Origin: a bacterium
GTDB taxonomy: Bacteria > Bacillota > Clostridia > Christensenellales > Aristaeellaceae
NCBI GenBank assembly: GCA_029009515.1
Contig: JAQXJZ010000158.1
Span: 1 to 58,320 of the forward strand
Length of the DNA stretch: 58,320 nt
Reading direction: 5' to 3'
How positions within the stretch are numbered: the stretch's first letter is position 1; every line of letters starts with the position of its first letter. The notes beneath the pieces were generated by a model that was not told the origin of the DNA, ran no database searches, and saw only the letters and a list, made by a program, of their open reading frames with translations. The translations under genes were made by a program, and so were the position numbers. Positions 35,558 to 44,861 of the stretch are shown here, one piece after another.

Positions 35558-37057
35558 ATGCATATGCAGTTTGTGCAGAACGTTCCCTTCTTCTCCATCA
35601 TGGTATGCATGGTCAGCGGCATTGTCAGCTCCATGCTGCCGGGCCGTGTGGCCAAGTGGATTACCGTGGCTGCAAGCGCCCTGGTGGCTGCCATGAACGG
35701 CTTCCTGGTCAGCTTCTTTGCGCAGGGAAACAGCAGCTATGTCTACCTGATGGGTCACTTCCCCGCCCCGTGGGGCAACGAGATCCGCGCGGGCATGCTG
35801 GAAGCGGTGCTGGCCGTGTGCTTCGCGCTGATCATGCTGTTCAGCATACTGGGCGGCATGAAAAAGATGACCGAGCAGGTGGACAAGAACAAGACGCATC
35901 TGGTGTGCGTCATGCTGGATCTGGTGCTGGCTGCCATGATGAGCATGATTTACACCAACGACCTGTTCACCGCCTACGTGTTCATCGAGATCATGACGCT
36001 GGCCTCCTGCGCGCTCATCATGAGCCGCCAGAACGGCCGCACCATGGTATCCGCCATGCGCTACATGATCATGAGCCTGCTGGGCAGCGGCCTGACGCTT
36101 CTGGCCATCACGCTCATCTACAACATCACCGGTCACCTGCTGATGGAAAACATCAAGGAAACGCTCGGCGTGATGTACGCAAGCGGGGAATACACCACCC
36201 CCATCACCGTCATCATCGGCCTGTTCTTTGCCGGTCTTGGCCTCAAGAGCGCGCTGTATCCCTTCCACACCTGGCTGCCGGATGCTTACGGCTACTCCAC
36301 GCCTTCGGCCAGCGCTGCGCTGTCCTCCATCGTGAGCAAGGCGTACATCATCCTGCTGATCAAGATCATGTACCGCGTCATCGGCGTGAACATCGTCATG
36401 GCGAACAACGCCCTCAAGCTGGCGTTCGTGTTCGGCGTGATTGGCATGATCATGGGCAGTGTGAACGCCATTGGTTCGCATGACCTGCGCAGGATGATCG
36501 CCTTCTCGTCCGTTGCGCAGATCGGCTACATCTACGCCGGTCTGGGTTTGGGCGTGCAGGCGGGCTATGTGGCGGCTGTGTACCACATGATCATGCACGC
36601 CTTTGCCAAGAGCGCGCTGTTCATTTCTGCCTCCGCGCTGTCTGACGCCAGCGGCAACTCCAAGCGCTTCTCCGACCTGCGGGGCGCAGGCTTCCGTGAA
36701 AAGGTGGCGGGCGTGTGCTTCTGCGTGTCGGCCATGAGCCTGGTGGGCGTGCCCGTGCTGGGCGGCTTCATCAGCAAGTTGTTTCTGAGCGACGCCGCCA
36801 TCACCCACGGCGGAATCACCATGTGGGTGATGCTGATTGTGCTGGCGGTCAGCACGCTGCTCAACGTCCTGTACCTGATGAAGACCATCATCACCCTCTA
36901 CCGTCCCGCGCGCGAAGGCTTCTGCGCGCCGGAGGTGAAGCGCAGCCGTCTGGCCGACTTTGCCATGTGCGGTTTCATCGTGCTCAATGTGCTGGTGGGT
37001 CTGCTGGCGGAGCCGCTGATGCAGGCGATCCGTCTTGGCCTTGTGATGTTTGACTAA
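35558..37057 (+). CDS. mrpD: Antiporter subunit D (MrpD, NuoM/N-like), antiporter subunit 1 of 4
   Basis: Proton-antiporter-like membrane protein of about 499 residues with 14 segments. The TM5 glutamate lies in FIEIMTLASCALIMSRQNGR and the channel lysines in GLGLKSALYPFHTWLPDAYG and SSIVSKAYIILLIKIMYRV, as needed for proton translocation in this family. The frame opens at ATG 35549, but GGGAGAGG ends right there; the ATG at 35558 has the better spacing and was chosen. First of four homologous subunits in this operon. Confidence 0.9.
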   Translation: MHMQFVQNVPFFSIMVCMVSGIVSSMLPGRVAKWITVAASALVAAMNGFLVSFFAQGNSSYVYLMGHFPAPWGNEIRAGMLEAVLAVCFALIMLFSILGGMKKMTEQVDKNKTHLVCVMLDLVLAAMMSMIYTNDLFTAYVFIEIMTLASCALIMSRQNGRTMVSAMRYMIMSLLGSGLTLLAITLIYNITGHLLMENIKETLGVMYASGEYTTPITVIIGLFFAGLGLKSALYPFHTWLPDAYGYSTPSASAALSSIVSKAYIILLIKIMYRVIGVNIVMANNALKLAFVFGVIGMIMGSVNAIGSHDLRRMIAFSSVAQIGYIYAGLGLGVQAGYVAAVYHMIMHAFAKSALFISASALSDASGNSKRFSDLRGAGFREKVAGVCFCVSAMSLVGVPVLGGFISKLFLSDAAITHGGITMWVMLIVLAVSTLLNVLYLMKTIITLYRPAREGFCAPEVKRSRLADFAMCGFIVLNVLVGLLAEPLMQAIRLGLVMFD

Positions 37058-37071
37058 GGAGGAAAGAGCAA

Positions 37072-38562
37072 ATGCAAACCCTTCTGTTGATCCTCGTTGC
37101 GCTGCTGCCCGCCGTGTGTGCGGCGGTGTGCTGGTTCGCCCCTGCTGTTCGTGAGGACAAGAAGCGCGATGGTTTCGTGTTCGTGTCCCTGCTGGTGGAA
37201 TTCGTGCTGGTCATCTGGCTGTGCACGATGGGCGATGCGCGCGTCACCCTGTTTGAAATGACCGAAAGCCTGCCCGTGATCCTCGCCAGTGACGGCCTGG
37301 CCCGCCTGTTCGCCATCCTGATGAGCGGCATGTGGCTGATGAGCGGCGCTTTCAGCTTCCGCTACATGGAGCACGAAGGCAGCCAGAGGCGCTACTACAC
37401 CTTCTATCTGCTCACCCTGAGCGCGCTGATGGGCCTGTGCTTTGCCGGTACGCTGGCCACCATGTACCTGTTCTTCGAGCTGATGACCCTGCTGTCCGTG
37501 GCGATGGTGCTGCATTCCCTCACCAAGGAAGCGGTCGCGGCCGGTATGAAGTACCTGCTGTACTCCATCGCCGGTGCGATGATGGGTTTGCTGGGCGTGT
37601 TCTACTTCACCAAGCACGCCATCACCCCCGTGTTCACCGCGGGCGGCAACCTGGACCTGACGGTGGCCTCCAGCCAGAGCGGCATGATGCTGGCCATCCT
37701 GTTCGTGACCATCGTGGGCTTTGGCACCAAGGCCGGTATGTTCCCCATGCACGGCTGGCTGCCCACCGCTCACCCCATCGCTCCCGCTCCTGCCTCCGCC
37801 GTGCTCTCCGGCGTGATCACCAAGGCGGGCGTCATCTGCATCATCCGCTTCCTGTACTACGTGGTGGGCGCGGATCTGGTGCGCGGCACCTGGGTGCAGA
37901 CCGCGCTGATCATCCTGAGCCTGCTGACCGTGTTCATGGGCTCCATGATGGCCTTCAAGACCACCGGCCTCAAGAAGCGCCTGGCCTACTCCAGCGTGTC
38001 TCAGGTCAGCTACGTGCTCTTCGGCCTGTTCATGCTCAATGAGGTGGCCTTCCGCGGCGCGATGCTGCATGTGTACTTCCACTCCCTGATGAAGAACCTG
38101 CTGTTCTTCGCCGCCGGTTCCATCATCTTCAAGACCGGCCTCACCGACGTGCGCGACCTGACCGGCATCGGCAAGAAGATGCCCGTCACCCTGTGGTGCT
38201 TCACCATCGCGGGCGTGAGCCTGGTGGGCGTGCCTCCGCTGTGCGGCTTCTTCAGCAAGTGGCAGCTGGCGCAGGGCGCGCTGTCCAGCGGCGTGGCCGT
38301 ATTCAGCTGGCTGGGCCCGGTGGTGCTGCTGGTATCCGCCCTGCTGACCGGCGCTTACCTGCTGCCGGTGAGCATCAATGGCTTCTTCCCCGGCCACGAA
38401 GGCCATGGCCACGGCCATGAGGAAGCGGCTGTGGAAAGCTGCGAAGTGCCCGCCTGCATGTACATTCCCATGATCGTGCTGGCTGTGCTGATCGTGGTGC
38501 TGGGCCTGTGCCCGTCTCTGGTGGAAAACGCCATCGCTGCGGTGGCTTCCGCTCTGCTGTAA
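37072..38562 (+). CDS. NuoM/MrpD-like antiporter subunit 2 of 4
   Basis: Membrane protein of 496 residues, 14 segments. TM5 glutamate in LFFELMTLLSVAMVLHSLTK; lysines in GFGTKAGMFPMHGWLPTAHP and LSGVITKAGVICIIRFLYYV; the histidine-rich loop GHEGHGHGHEEAA near residue 445 is unusual and could bind metal (inference). The ATG at 37072 follows AAGGAGG, 14 bases after mrpD. In classic Mrp there are only two antiporter-like subunits, A and D; this is an extra one. Confidence 0.88.
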   Translation: MQTLLLILVALLPAVCAAVCWFAPAVREDKKRDGFVFVSLLVEFVLVIWLCTMGDARVTLFEMTESLPVILASDGLARLFAILMSGMWLMSGAFSFRYMEHEGSQRRYYTFYLLTLSALMGLCFAGTLATMYLFFELMTLLSVAMVLHSLTKEAVAAGMKYLLYSIAGAMMGLLGVFYFTKHAITPVFTAGGNLDLTVASSQSGMMLAILFVTIVGFGTKAGMFPMHGWLPTAHPIAPAPASAVLSGVITKAGVICIIRFLYYVVGADLVRGTWVQTALIILSLLTVFMGSMMAFKTTGLKKRLAYSSVSQVSYVLFGLFMLNEVAFRGAMLHVYFHSLMKNLLFFAAGSIIFKTGLTDVRDLTGIGKKMPVTLWCFTIAGVSLVGVPPLCGFFSKWQLAQGALSSGVAVFSWLGPVVLLVSALLTGAYLLPVSINGFFPGHEGHGHGHEEAAVESCEVPACMYIPMIVLAVLIVVLGLCPSLVENAIAAVASALL

Positions 38563-38577
38563 GGGAGGAAAACAATC

Positions 38578-40029
38578 ATGCTGTTTCTTTCCATGAGCCT
38601 GCCCGCGGTGGGCGCGGCGCTGCTGTTTTTGAGCCGCCCCAAGGACCGCCGCGTGTGCCATGTGATCACCATGCTTTTCACACTGGCAGCCTCCCTGATG
38701 GTGGCGCTTTGCGTGTTCAACCCCGCTGCACAGCAGATGACGCTTTTGCAGCTGTCGTGGATCCTGTCCATCAGCCTCAAGCTGGATGGTCTGGGCCGCG
38801 TGTTTGCGGGCATGGTGGCGCTGCTGTGGCCGCTTGCCACGCTCTATGCCTTTGAGTACATGGAGCACGAGGGCGGCGAAAACCATTTCTTCGGATTCTA
38901 TCTGCTCAGCTACAGCGTAACGCTCGGCATCGCCTTTGCCGAGGACCTGATGACGCTGTACGTGTTCTACGAGCTGCTCACCCTTGCCACGCTCTTCCTT
39001 GTCATGCACGGCATGAAAGCCAAGAACGTGCACGCCGGGCGCAAGTATGTGTACTACATGCTGGGCGGCGCGGCGATGGCCTTCCTTGCGCTGGCGACCG
39101 TCATCCATTACAGCGGCGCGGCCAACTTCACCTACGGCGGTATCGGCTCGCTCTCCGGCGCGCCCATGAATCTGATCCTGATCATGTTTGTACTGGCGTT
39201 CCTGGGCTTTGGCGTGAAGGCGGCGGTGTTCCCCTTCCACGCCTGGCTGCCCACGGCGGGCGTTGCGCCCACGCCGGTGACGGCGCTGCTGCATGCGGTG
39301 GCCGTGGTCAAGGCGGGCGTGTTTGCGGTGATCCGCATGAGCTACTACGTCTTTGATCCCAACCTCATCCGCGGCACCTGGGCGCACAGCGTGTGCCTGA
39401 TTCTGGCCATGGTGAGCATCCTCTACGGCAGCTCCATGGCCGTGCGCGAGCCGCACCTGAAGCGCCGCCTGGCCTACTCCACCATGAGCAACCTGAGTTA
39501 CGTCCTGCTGGGCGCGATGCTGCTGACGCCTCAGGGCCTCAAGGGCGGTCTGATGCACATGGTGTACCACGCGCTGATGAAGATCACCCTGTTCAGCTGC
39601 GTGGGCGCGGTGATGGTGAAAACCGGCCGCAGCTACGTGCAGGAGATCCGCGGCATGGGCAAGCGCATGCCCTTCATCATGGGCGTGTTCCTGTTTGCTG
39701 GCGCCGCGCTGGTGGGCATTCCGCCGCTGGTGGGCTTCCAGAGCAAGTGGACGCTGGCCGCGGCTGCGCTGTCCGCCGGTCCTTTGGGCATGGCCGCCGT
39801 GTGCGTGCTGCTCATCTCTGCCGTGCTGACGGCCATCTACCTGCTGGTGCCCGCGTTTGGCGCGTTCTTCCTGCCGCTGGATGAAAGCGGGCTGGAAAGC
39901 CGCAGCTACGATCCCGGCTGGCAGATGAAAGTGCCGCTTCTGATTCTGTGCGTGCTGATGGCGATTCTCGTGTTCGCCTCCAAGCCGCTGACCACGCTGC
40001 TGGGCCATGTGGCCCAGGGCCTGCTGTAA
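38578..40029 (+). CDS. NuoM/NuoL-like antiporter subunit 3 of 4
   Basis: Membrane protein of 483 residues, 14 segments. The TM5 glutamate is in YVFYELLTLATLFLVMHGMK, with lysines in GFGVKAAVFPFHAWLPTAGV and LHAVAVVKAGVFAVIRMSYY. It has a proper GGGAGG site before the ATG at 38578 and follows subunit 2 by 15 bases. It is about equally like subunits 2 and 4 in its motifs and lacks the C-terminal extension of the fourth. Confidence 0.87.
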   Translation: MLFLSMSLPAVGAALLFLSRPKDRRVCHVITMLFTLAASLMVALCVFNPAAQQMTLLQLSWILSISLKLDGLGRVFAGMVALLWPLATLYAFEYMEHEGGENHFFGFYLLSYSVTLGIAFAEDLMTLYVFYELLTLATLFLVMHGMKAKNVHAGRKYVYYMLGGAAMAFLALATVIHYSGAANFTYGGIGSLSGAPMNLILIMFVLAFLGFGVKAAVFPFHAWLPTAGVAPTPVTALLHAVAVVKAGVFAVIRMSYYVFDPNLIRGTWAHSVCLILAMVSILYGSSMAVREPHLKRRLAYSTMSNLSYVLLGAMLLTPQGLKGGLMHMVYHALMKITLFSCVGAVMVKTGRSYVQEIRGMGKRMPFIMGVFLFAGAALVGIPPLVGFQSKWTLAAAALSAGPLGMAAVCVLLISAVLTAIYLLVPAFGAFFLPLDESGLESRSYDPGWQMKVPLLILCVLMAILVFASKPLTTLLGHVAQGLL

Positions 40030-40044
40030 GGGAGGGACGAAAGA

Positions 40045-42168
40045 ATGTACTGGTTTTTGCTCGTTCCCGTCCTGATTCCCATCATCGCTGCGCTGCTTCT
40101 GTACGTGCGCACCCGCGCCTTCCACTGCGAAGATAAGCACCAGAGCGCCATCCACTGGATGATCGGCGCGACGGCGCTGACCGCGGCCTGCCTGATCTGG
40201 ATTCTGGTGCAGGCGCAAAACGGCGTCATCCGTACGCTGACCATCGACGGCCTCGTGGGCATGGGCCTCAAGCTGCGCGCCGACGGCTTCCGCGCCCTGT
40301 ACGCGCTGGTGGCTGGCGTGATGTGGGTGGTCACCTCCGTGTTCAGCCGCGATTACTTCAAGCATGAACACGCGGTGGAGCGCTATGTGTTCTTCGTGCT
40401 GCTCACCTTTGGCGCGACGGTTGGCCTGTTCCTGTCCGATTCGCTCTTCTCCGCCTTCTGCTTCTTCGAGGTCATGTCCATGGCCAGCTACCCCTGGGTG
40501 GCACAGGAGGAGGACAAGGACGCCATGCGCGCCGGTGAAACGTACCTGTACATCGCCGTGATCGGCGGATTGGTGATGCTGATGGGCATCTTCCTGCTGC
40601 CTTCCGGCATGGCCACCGCCAGCTATGCGGAGATTCCCGCCATGGGCGCGGAGCTTTCCGCGCTGATGCTGCCCGCGCTGCTGATCCTTGTGGGCTTCGG
40701 CGCCAAGGCCGGCGCGTTCCCCATCCACATCTGGCTGCCCAAGGCGCACCCGGTGGCTCCCGCCCCGGCCAGCGCGCTGCTTTCCGGCATGCTCACCAAG
40801 GCGGGCGTGCTGGGCATGCTCATCCTCACCCTGTATGTGATGCGCGGCTCCATGGGCTTTGCCAATCTCATCTTCTGGCTGGGCGTGATCACCATGTTCC
40901 TGGGCGCGTTCCTGGCCATCTTCTCCACCAACCTCAAGCGTACCCTTGCCTGCTCGTCTCTGAGCCAGATTGGCTTCATCATGGTGGGTGTGGGCACGCA
41001 GGGCCTGTGCGTGTGCGAAAACGGCCTGGCCGCCTTCGGCACCGTGCAGCACATGGTGAACCATTCCCTGTTCAAGCTCATCCTGTTCCTGTCCGCCGGT
41101 GCGGTGGCCATGAACCTGCATGCGCTCAAGCTGGATGACGTGCGCGGCTTCGGCCGCAAAAAGCCCGCGCTGCACTTCGCGTTCCTGTGCGCGGCGGCGG
41201 GCATCAGCGGCATTCCCGGCCTGAGCGGCTACATCAGCAAGAGCCTGCTGCACGAGGGTCTGGTGGAGTATATCCACGAGCTGGCGCATCACGGCGCAAA
41301 CGCGCTGCCCTATGAGATCGCCGAGTGGGTGTTCATCATCTCCGGCGGCATGACGCTGTGCTACATGACCAAGCTCTACATCTGCCTGTTCTGGCAGAAG
41401 CATCCCACCCGTCAGGCGGAGTTCGACGGCATGAAGAAGTACATGAGCGCTCCCAGCGCCATCGCGCTGTGCGCCGGCGGCTGCTTCGTGCTGGCGTTGG
41501 GTCTGCTGCCCGATGTGCTGATGACCGGCATCGGCCAGCTGGCGCAGCCCTTCATGAACGCTGCCGATCCGCATCACATGCCCGTTCCCTACTTCAGCAG
41601 CGAGAACCTGATTGGCGCTCTGAAATCCATCGTCATCGGCGTTGTGCTGTTCTTCCTGCAGCGCAGGTTTGTGATGGGCAAGGGCGGCAGCTATCCCGAG
41701 CGCTGGCCCAAGTGGCTGGATCTGGAGGATCTCGTGTACCGTCCGCTGATCGGCCTCATGATCAAGCTGGGCTATGCCTTTGCGTGGGTGCTGGATCACC
41801 TGATGGATTGGGGCATCGTGGCCATGAACGCTGTGGGCAGCGTGTGCGCTCGCCTTCTCAACGGCGCCGGCGACGGCGTGGCCATGGGCGTGCGCAGCCT
41901 GTTCCTGCGCCCCCTGCACCGCAAGCAGGCCATCCCGGTGGGCAACCGCTTCACCTACGGCCTGGGCCGCATGCTGGACGGCGTGGCGGTGTTCTTCGCC
42001 CGCGTGTTCCACAAGTCCAGCCTCAAGACCCACTTCGAAAGCCTGCTGGCCGCCACCCAGGAGGAAGCCTCCACGGAGTTCAAGCGCTTCACGCGCTCCG
42101 TCAGCTTCGGCCTGTTCATGGTGTGCGTGGGTCTGATTGTGACCCTCGGCTATCTGCTTCTGTCCTGA
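40045..42168 (+). CDS. NuoL/MrpA-like antiporter subunit 4 of 4, with C-terminal extension
   Basis: Membrane protein of 707 residues. The first 480 or so are the antiporter core: TM5 glutamate in FCFFEVMSMASYPWVAQEED, lysines in GFGAKAGAFPIHIWLPKAHP and LSGMLTKAGVLGMLILTLYV. The last 200 residues are amphipathic helices and a final membrane segment (FGLFMVCVGLIVTLGYLLLS), like the lateral-helix extension of NuoL. It takes the place of the MrpA N-terminal part, whose C-terminal part is the separate DUF4040 gene. The ATG at 40045 follows GGGAGG. A terminator follows 8 bases after the stop, so this is the last gene of the operon. Confidence 0.88.
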   Translation: MYWFLLVPVLIPIIAALLLYVRTRAFHCEDKHQSAIHWMIGATALTAACLIWILVQAQNGVIRTLTIDGLVGMGLKLRADGFRALYALVAGVMWVVTSVFSRDYFKHEHAVERYVFFVLLTFGATVGLFLSDSLFSAFCFFEVMSMASYPWVAQEEDKDAMRAGETYLYIAVIGGLVMLMGIFLLPSGMATASYAEIPAMGAELSALMLPALLILVGFGAKAGAFPIHIWLPKAHPVAPAPASALLSGMLTKAGVLGMLILTLYVMRGSMGFANLIFWLGVITMFLGAFLAIFSTNLKRTLACSSLSQIGFIMVGVGTQGLCVCENGLAAFGTVQHMVNHSLFKLILFLSAGAVAMNLHALKLDDVRGFGRKKPALHFAFLCAAAGISGIPGLSGYISKSLLHEGLVEYIHELAHHGANALPYEIAEWVFIISGGMTLCYMTKLYICLFWQKHPTRQAEFDGMKKYMSAPSAIALCAGGCFVLALGLLPDVLMTGIGQLAQPFMNAADPHHMPVPYFSSENLIGALKSIVIGVVLFFLQRRFVMGKGGSYPERWPKWLDLEDLVYRPLIGLMIKLGYAFAWVLDHLMDWGIVAMNAVGSVCARLLNGAGDGVAMGVRSLFLRPLHRKQAIPVGNRFTYGLGRMLDGVAVFFARVFHKSSLKTHFESLLAATQEEASTEFKRFTRSVSFGLFMVCVGLIVTLGYLLLS

Positions 42169-42176
42169 TCAACACG

Positions 42177-42203
42177 AAAAAGCCCGTAACATGCGGGCTT
42201 TTT
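42177..42203 (+). terminator. Terminator of the Mrp-like operon
   Basis: A 10-bp stem AAAAAGCCCG (42177-42186) with CGGGCTTTTT (42194-42203) around a 7-base loop, ending in T5. The start codon of the next gene lies 23 bases downstream. Confidence 0.9.
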
Positions 42204-42226
42204 CCCATGTCTGGAGGAACGGTTTC

Positions 42227-43327
42227 ATGAAGAAAATGCTTGCCTTTTTCAAAGGCGAAATGGTGCTGACCATCGCCCTGATCGCGGCGCTGCTGTCCAT
42301 GCTGCTCATCGCGCCCGATACGGGCTACGCGGCCTATGTGGACTGGAATGTGCTGATGCTTCTGTTTGCGCTGATGGCGGTGGTGGCTGGGCTGAAGAAG
42401 TGCGGCGTGATGGGCCGCGTATCGCAGGCGCTTCTGAGCCGCGCGGGCGATGCGCGCAAGCTGTGCCTGGCGCTGTCCATGGCGTGCTTCTTTTCCGCCA
42501 TGCTTCTCACCAACGACGTGGCGCTGCTCACCTTCGTGCCGCTGACAGCCGCGCTGCTGGCCGGAAAACCCGGCGCGCTGATCCTGACCGTATCGCTGGA
42601 GACGGTGGCGGCCAACCTGGGCAGCATGGCCACGCCCATCGGCAATCCGCAGAACCTGTACCTCTACGCGCACTACGAAATGCCCATCGGCCAGTTCTTT
42701 GGCGCGGTGCTGCCGCTGACCATCGCCAGCCTTGTGATGGTGATCGCCGCCAGCTTCCTTGTGAAGAAGGAAACCCTCGCCCTGCCTGAAAAGCAGGAGC
42801 AGCAGGCCATTGGCGGCGTCATCTGGCTGTATGCGGCGCAGTTTGTGCTGTGCCTGATCTGCGTGCTGGGCGTGCTGCCCAAGTGGGTGTGCTTTGCGGC
42901 GGTGCTGGTATCCACCCTGATCACCGACCGCAGCCTGCTTAAGCAGGTGGATTACGCGCTGCTGTTCACTTTTGTGTGCTTCTTTGTGTTCGTGGGCAAT
43001 CTGGGCCGCATCGAGGCGGTAAGCAGCTGGCTGGGCGGCCTGATGGCCGGGCGCGAGCTGGAGATGGGCATCCTCTGCTCGCAGGTCATCAGCAACGTGC
43101 CTGCGGCGCTGATGCTGTCCGGCTTTACCGAAAATGCGGCGGAACTCATGCGCGGCGTGGATCTGGGCGGCCTTGGCACGCTGGTGGCGTCGCTGGCCAG
43201 CCTGATCTCCTTCAAGCTCTACCTGAAGGCCCCAGGCGCAAAGGCCGGCAGGTACCTGGGCGTATTCACCGCCATGAACCTGGCCTTCCTTGCCGTTCTC
43301 TACGCGCTGGCAAAGCTGGGGCTGTAA
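42227..43327 (+). CDS. ArsB/NhaD-superfamily ion transporter (citrate-transporter-like)
   Basis: Polytopic membrane protein of 366 residues, about ten segments. LLTNDVALLTFVPLTAALLA in the middle and NLGSMATPIGNPQNLYLYAH are the two hairpin motifs of the ArsB/NhaD/SLC13 transporters (TNDVA and P-x-GNPQN). The ion cannot be told from sequence; anions, arsenite, Na+/H+ or dicarboxylates are all possible. The ATG at 42227 follows GGAGG at 9 bases; an upstream ATG at 42191 lies inside the terminator and was rejected. It stands after the Mrp-like operon and may be expressed with it at low level by read-through. Confidence 0.85.
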   Translation: MKKMLAFFKGEMVLTIALIAALLSMLLIAPDTGYAAYVDWNVLMLLFALMAVVAGLKKCGVMGRVSQALLSRAGDARKLCLALSMACFFSAMLLTNDVALLTFVPLTAALLAGKPGALILTVSLETVAANLGSMATPIGNPQNLYLYAHYEMPIGQFFGAVLPLTIASLVMVIAASFLVKKETLALPEKQEQQAIGGVIWLYAAQFVLCLICVLGVLPKWVCFAAVLVSTLITDRSLLKQVDYALLFTFVCFFVFVGNLGRIEAVSSWLGGLMAGRELEMGILCSQVISNVPAALMLSGFTENAAELMRGVDLGGLGTLVASLASLISFKLYLKAPGAKAGRYLGVFTAMNLAFLAVLYALAKLGL

Positions 43328-43330
43328 CGC

Positions 43331-43360
43331 TTGTGAAGCCTTGGCGGGATGTGCTATAAT
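43331..43360 (+). promoter_or_regulatory. Promoter of the AMP-forming synthetase gene
   Basis: TTGTGA (43331-43336), 18-base spacer and TATAAT (43355-43360). It begins four bases after the stop of the transporter gene. Confidence 0.65.
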
Positions 43361-43393
43361 AGGCTGTCCCGTGCGGACAGAAAGAGGATGATC

Positions 43394-44809
43394 ATGGATA
43401 CCGGTATGATGTACAACATGCTGCACGCTTTTACGCAGCTGAAGGAAAGCGACATGGCCTTTGCACTGTGGAACGGCGAAGAAGTGCGAGATGTGAGCTA
43501 TCCCGTTTTTCTCAATGATATCCTGCATGCGGCGGGCTACTTCCGCATGAAAAACATGCAGGGCGAGCACGTGGTGCTCTGCGCCGACAACAGCTATGAC
43601 TGGCTGGTGGTGTTCATGGCGGTGCTGGCCAGCGGCAACGTGGCCGTGCTGCTCAACCCCGCCCTGCCGGAAGAAACCCTCATGGAGCAGAGCCGTCTGG
43701 CCGACGCCACTTATCTGTGGACGGACCGCGATTTCGACCTGCACCTGCCCACGCTCAGCTATGCCGACATGATCGCCGCCGAAGCCATGCCGGTGGATGA
43801 AACCGCGCATCACGCGCAGGACGACACCGTGGCGCTGCTTGGCACCAGCGGCACCACCGGCAAGAGCAAGATTGTGGAAATCACCAGTGGCAACCTGCAG
43901 GGCAGCATGGAGAACTTCTCGCGCCTGAGCTCGGTGCGGGACATGGCGCGCAGTTTCCTGGTGCTGCCGCTGTACCACATCGGCGGAGCCATCACGGCGC
44001 TGATGATCTTTGACCAGAAGAAGACCCTGTGCGTGGGCCGCGGCATGCGCTACCTGCTGGCGGATATGCCCGCGCTCAACCCCACCTACGCATCGCTGGT
44101 GCCCGCCATGACCGAAACGCTGGAGCGCATCTTCCGCAACACCGCCGATCCCGAAAAGCGCGCCCGCCTCATCGGCCATCGCCTCAGCCGCGTGTACATC
44201 GGCGGCGCTGCGCCCAAGGCCTCCACCTGCCGCTACTTTGCCAGTCAGGGCATCACCATCGACACCGGCTACGGCATGACCGAAACCTGCGGCGACGGCA
44301 CCTGGTGCGAGCTGGAGGAAAGCCTGATCGGCACCATCGGCAAGCCGCGCGGAAAGATGCAGTGCCGCATTGTGGACGGCGAATTGATGTTCAAGGGCGC
44401 GTCCGTGATGAAGGGCTACTACAAGGACCCCGAGGAAACCGCCAAGGTCATCACCGACGGCTGGCTGCACACCGGCGATATGGGCCGCGTGGACGAAAAC
44501 GGCTACTTCTTCGTGACCGGCCGCAAGAAGAACGTCATCATCCTCTCCAACGGCGAAAACGTGAACCCCGAGGAGATCGAGGCGTCGCTTGGCAAGTGCC
44601 CGGACATTCTGGAGTGCCTGGTCTACGGCGACGAAAAGGGCATCCGCGCCGACGTATACACCGAAAACGAGGAGGCCGCGCGCCAGTTCATCCGCCAGTA
44701 CAACATGACCGTGCCCATGTACCGTCAGGTGTACAAGGTGGAATGCCAGACCGAGCCGCTGGAAAAGACCCCCACCGGCAAGATCAAGCGCAAGGAAAAC
44801 AAGCTGTAA
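43394..44809 (+). CDS. AMP-forming acyl-CoA synthetase/ligase
   Basis: ANL-superfamily adenylating enzyme, 471 residues, slightly shorter than most acyl-CoA synthetases. The P-loop-like A3 motif is TSGTTGKSKI at 151-160, the A5 block is GYGMTETCGDG, the A7 block is WLHTGDMGRVDENGYFFVTG, and the catalytic lysine is in PTGKIKRKE (about K463). Substrate is not predictable; a carboxylic acid is activated to the acyl-AMP and probably passed to CoA. The ATG at 43394 has AAAGAGG seven bases upstream; the earlier in-frame ATG at 43388 touches the site. A monocistronic gene with its own promoter and terminator. Confidence 0.88.
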   Translation: MDTGMMYNMLHAFTQLKESDMAFALWNGEEVRDVSYPVFLNDILHAAGYFRMKNMQGEHVVLCADNSYDWLVVFMAVLASGNVAVLLNPALPEETLMEQSRLADATYLWTDRDFDLHLPTLSYADMIAAEAMPVDETAHHAQDDTVALLGTSGTTGKSKIVEITSGNLQGSMENFSRLSSVRDMARSFLVLPLYHIGGAITALMIFDQKKTLCVGRGMRYLLADMPALNPTYASLVPAMTETLERIFRNTADPEKRARLIGHRLSRVYIGGAAPKASTCRYFASQGITIDTGYGMTETCGDGTWCELEESLIGTIGKPRGKMQCRIVDGELMFKGASVMKGYYKDPEETAKVITDGWLHTGDMGRVDENGYFFVTGRKKNVIILSNGENVNPEEIEASLGKCPDILECLVYGDEKGIRADVYTENEEAARQFIRQYNMTVPMYRQVYKVECQTEPLEKTPTGKIKRKENKL

Positions 44810-44815
44810 ACGATC

Positions 44816-44855
44816 AACATCCCGGAAAGCCGCTTTGGCTTCCGGGATGTTTTTT
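44816..44855. terminator. Bidirectional terminator
   Basis: AACATCCCGGAA (44816-44827) pairs with 44840-44851, extended by GCC/GGC inside with one bulged A, followed by T6. It serves the synthetase and the convergent MATE gene. Confidence 0.9.
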
Positions 44856-44861
44856 CACGTT

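Noticed and set aside
37054-42033. Minus-strand open frame of about 1660 codons
   Set aside because: Antisense to the antiporter operon; composition dominated by H, Q, A and G, with no domain or ribosome site.
42116-44470. Minus-strand open frame of 784 codons
   Set aside because: Antisense to the transporter and synthetase genes, which have clear motifs and start sites.
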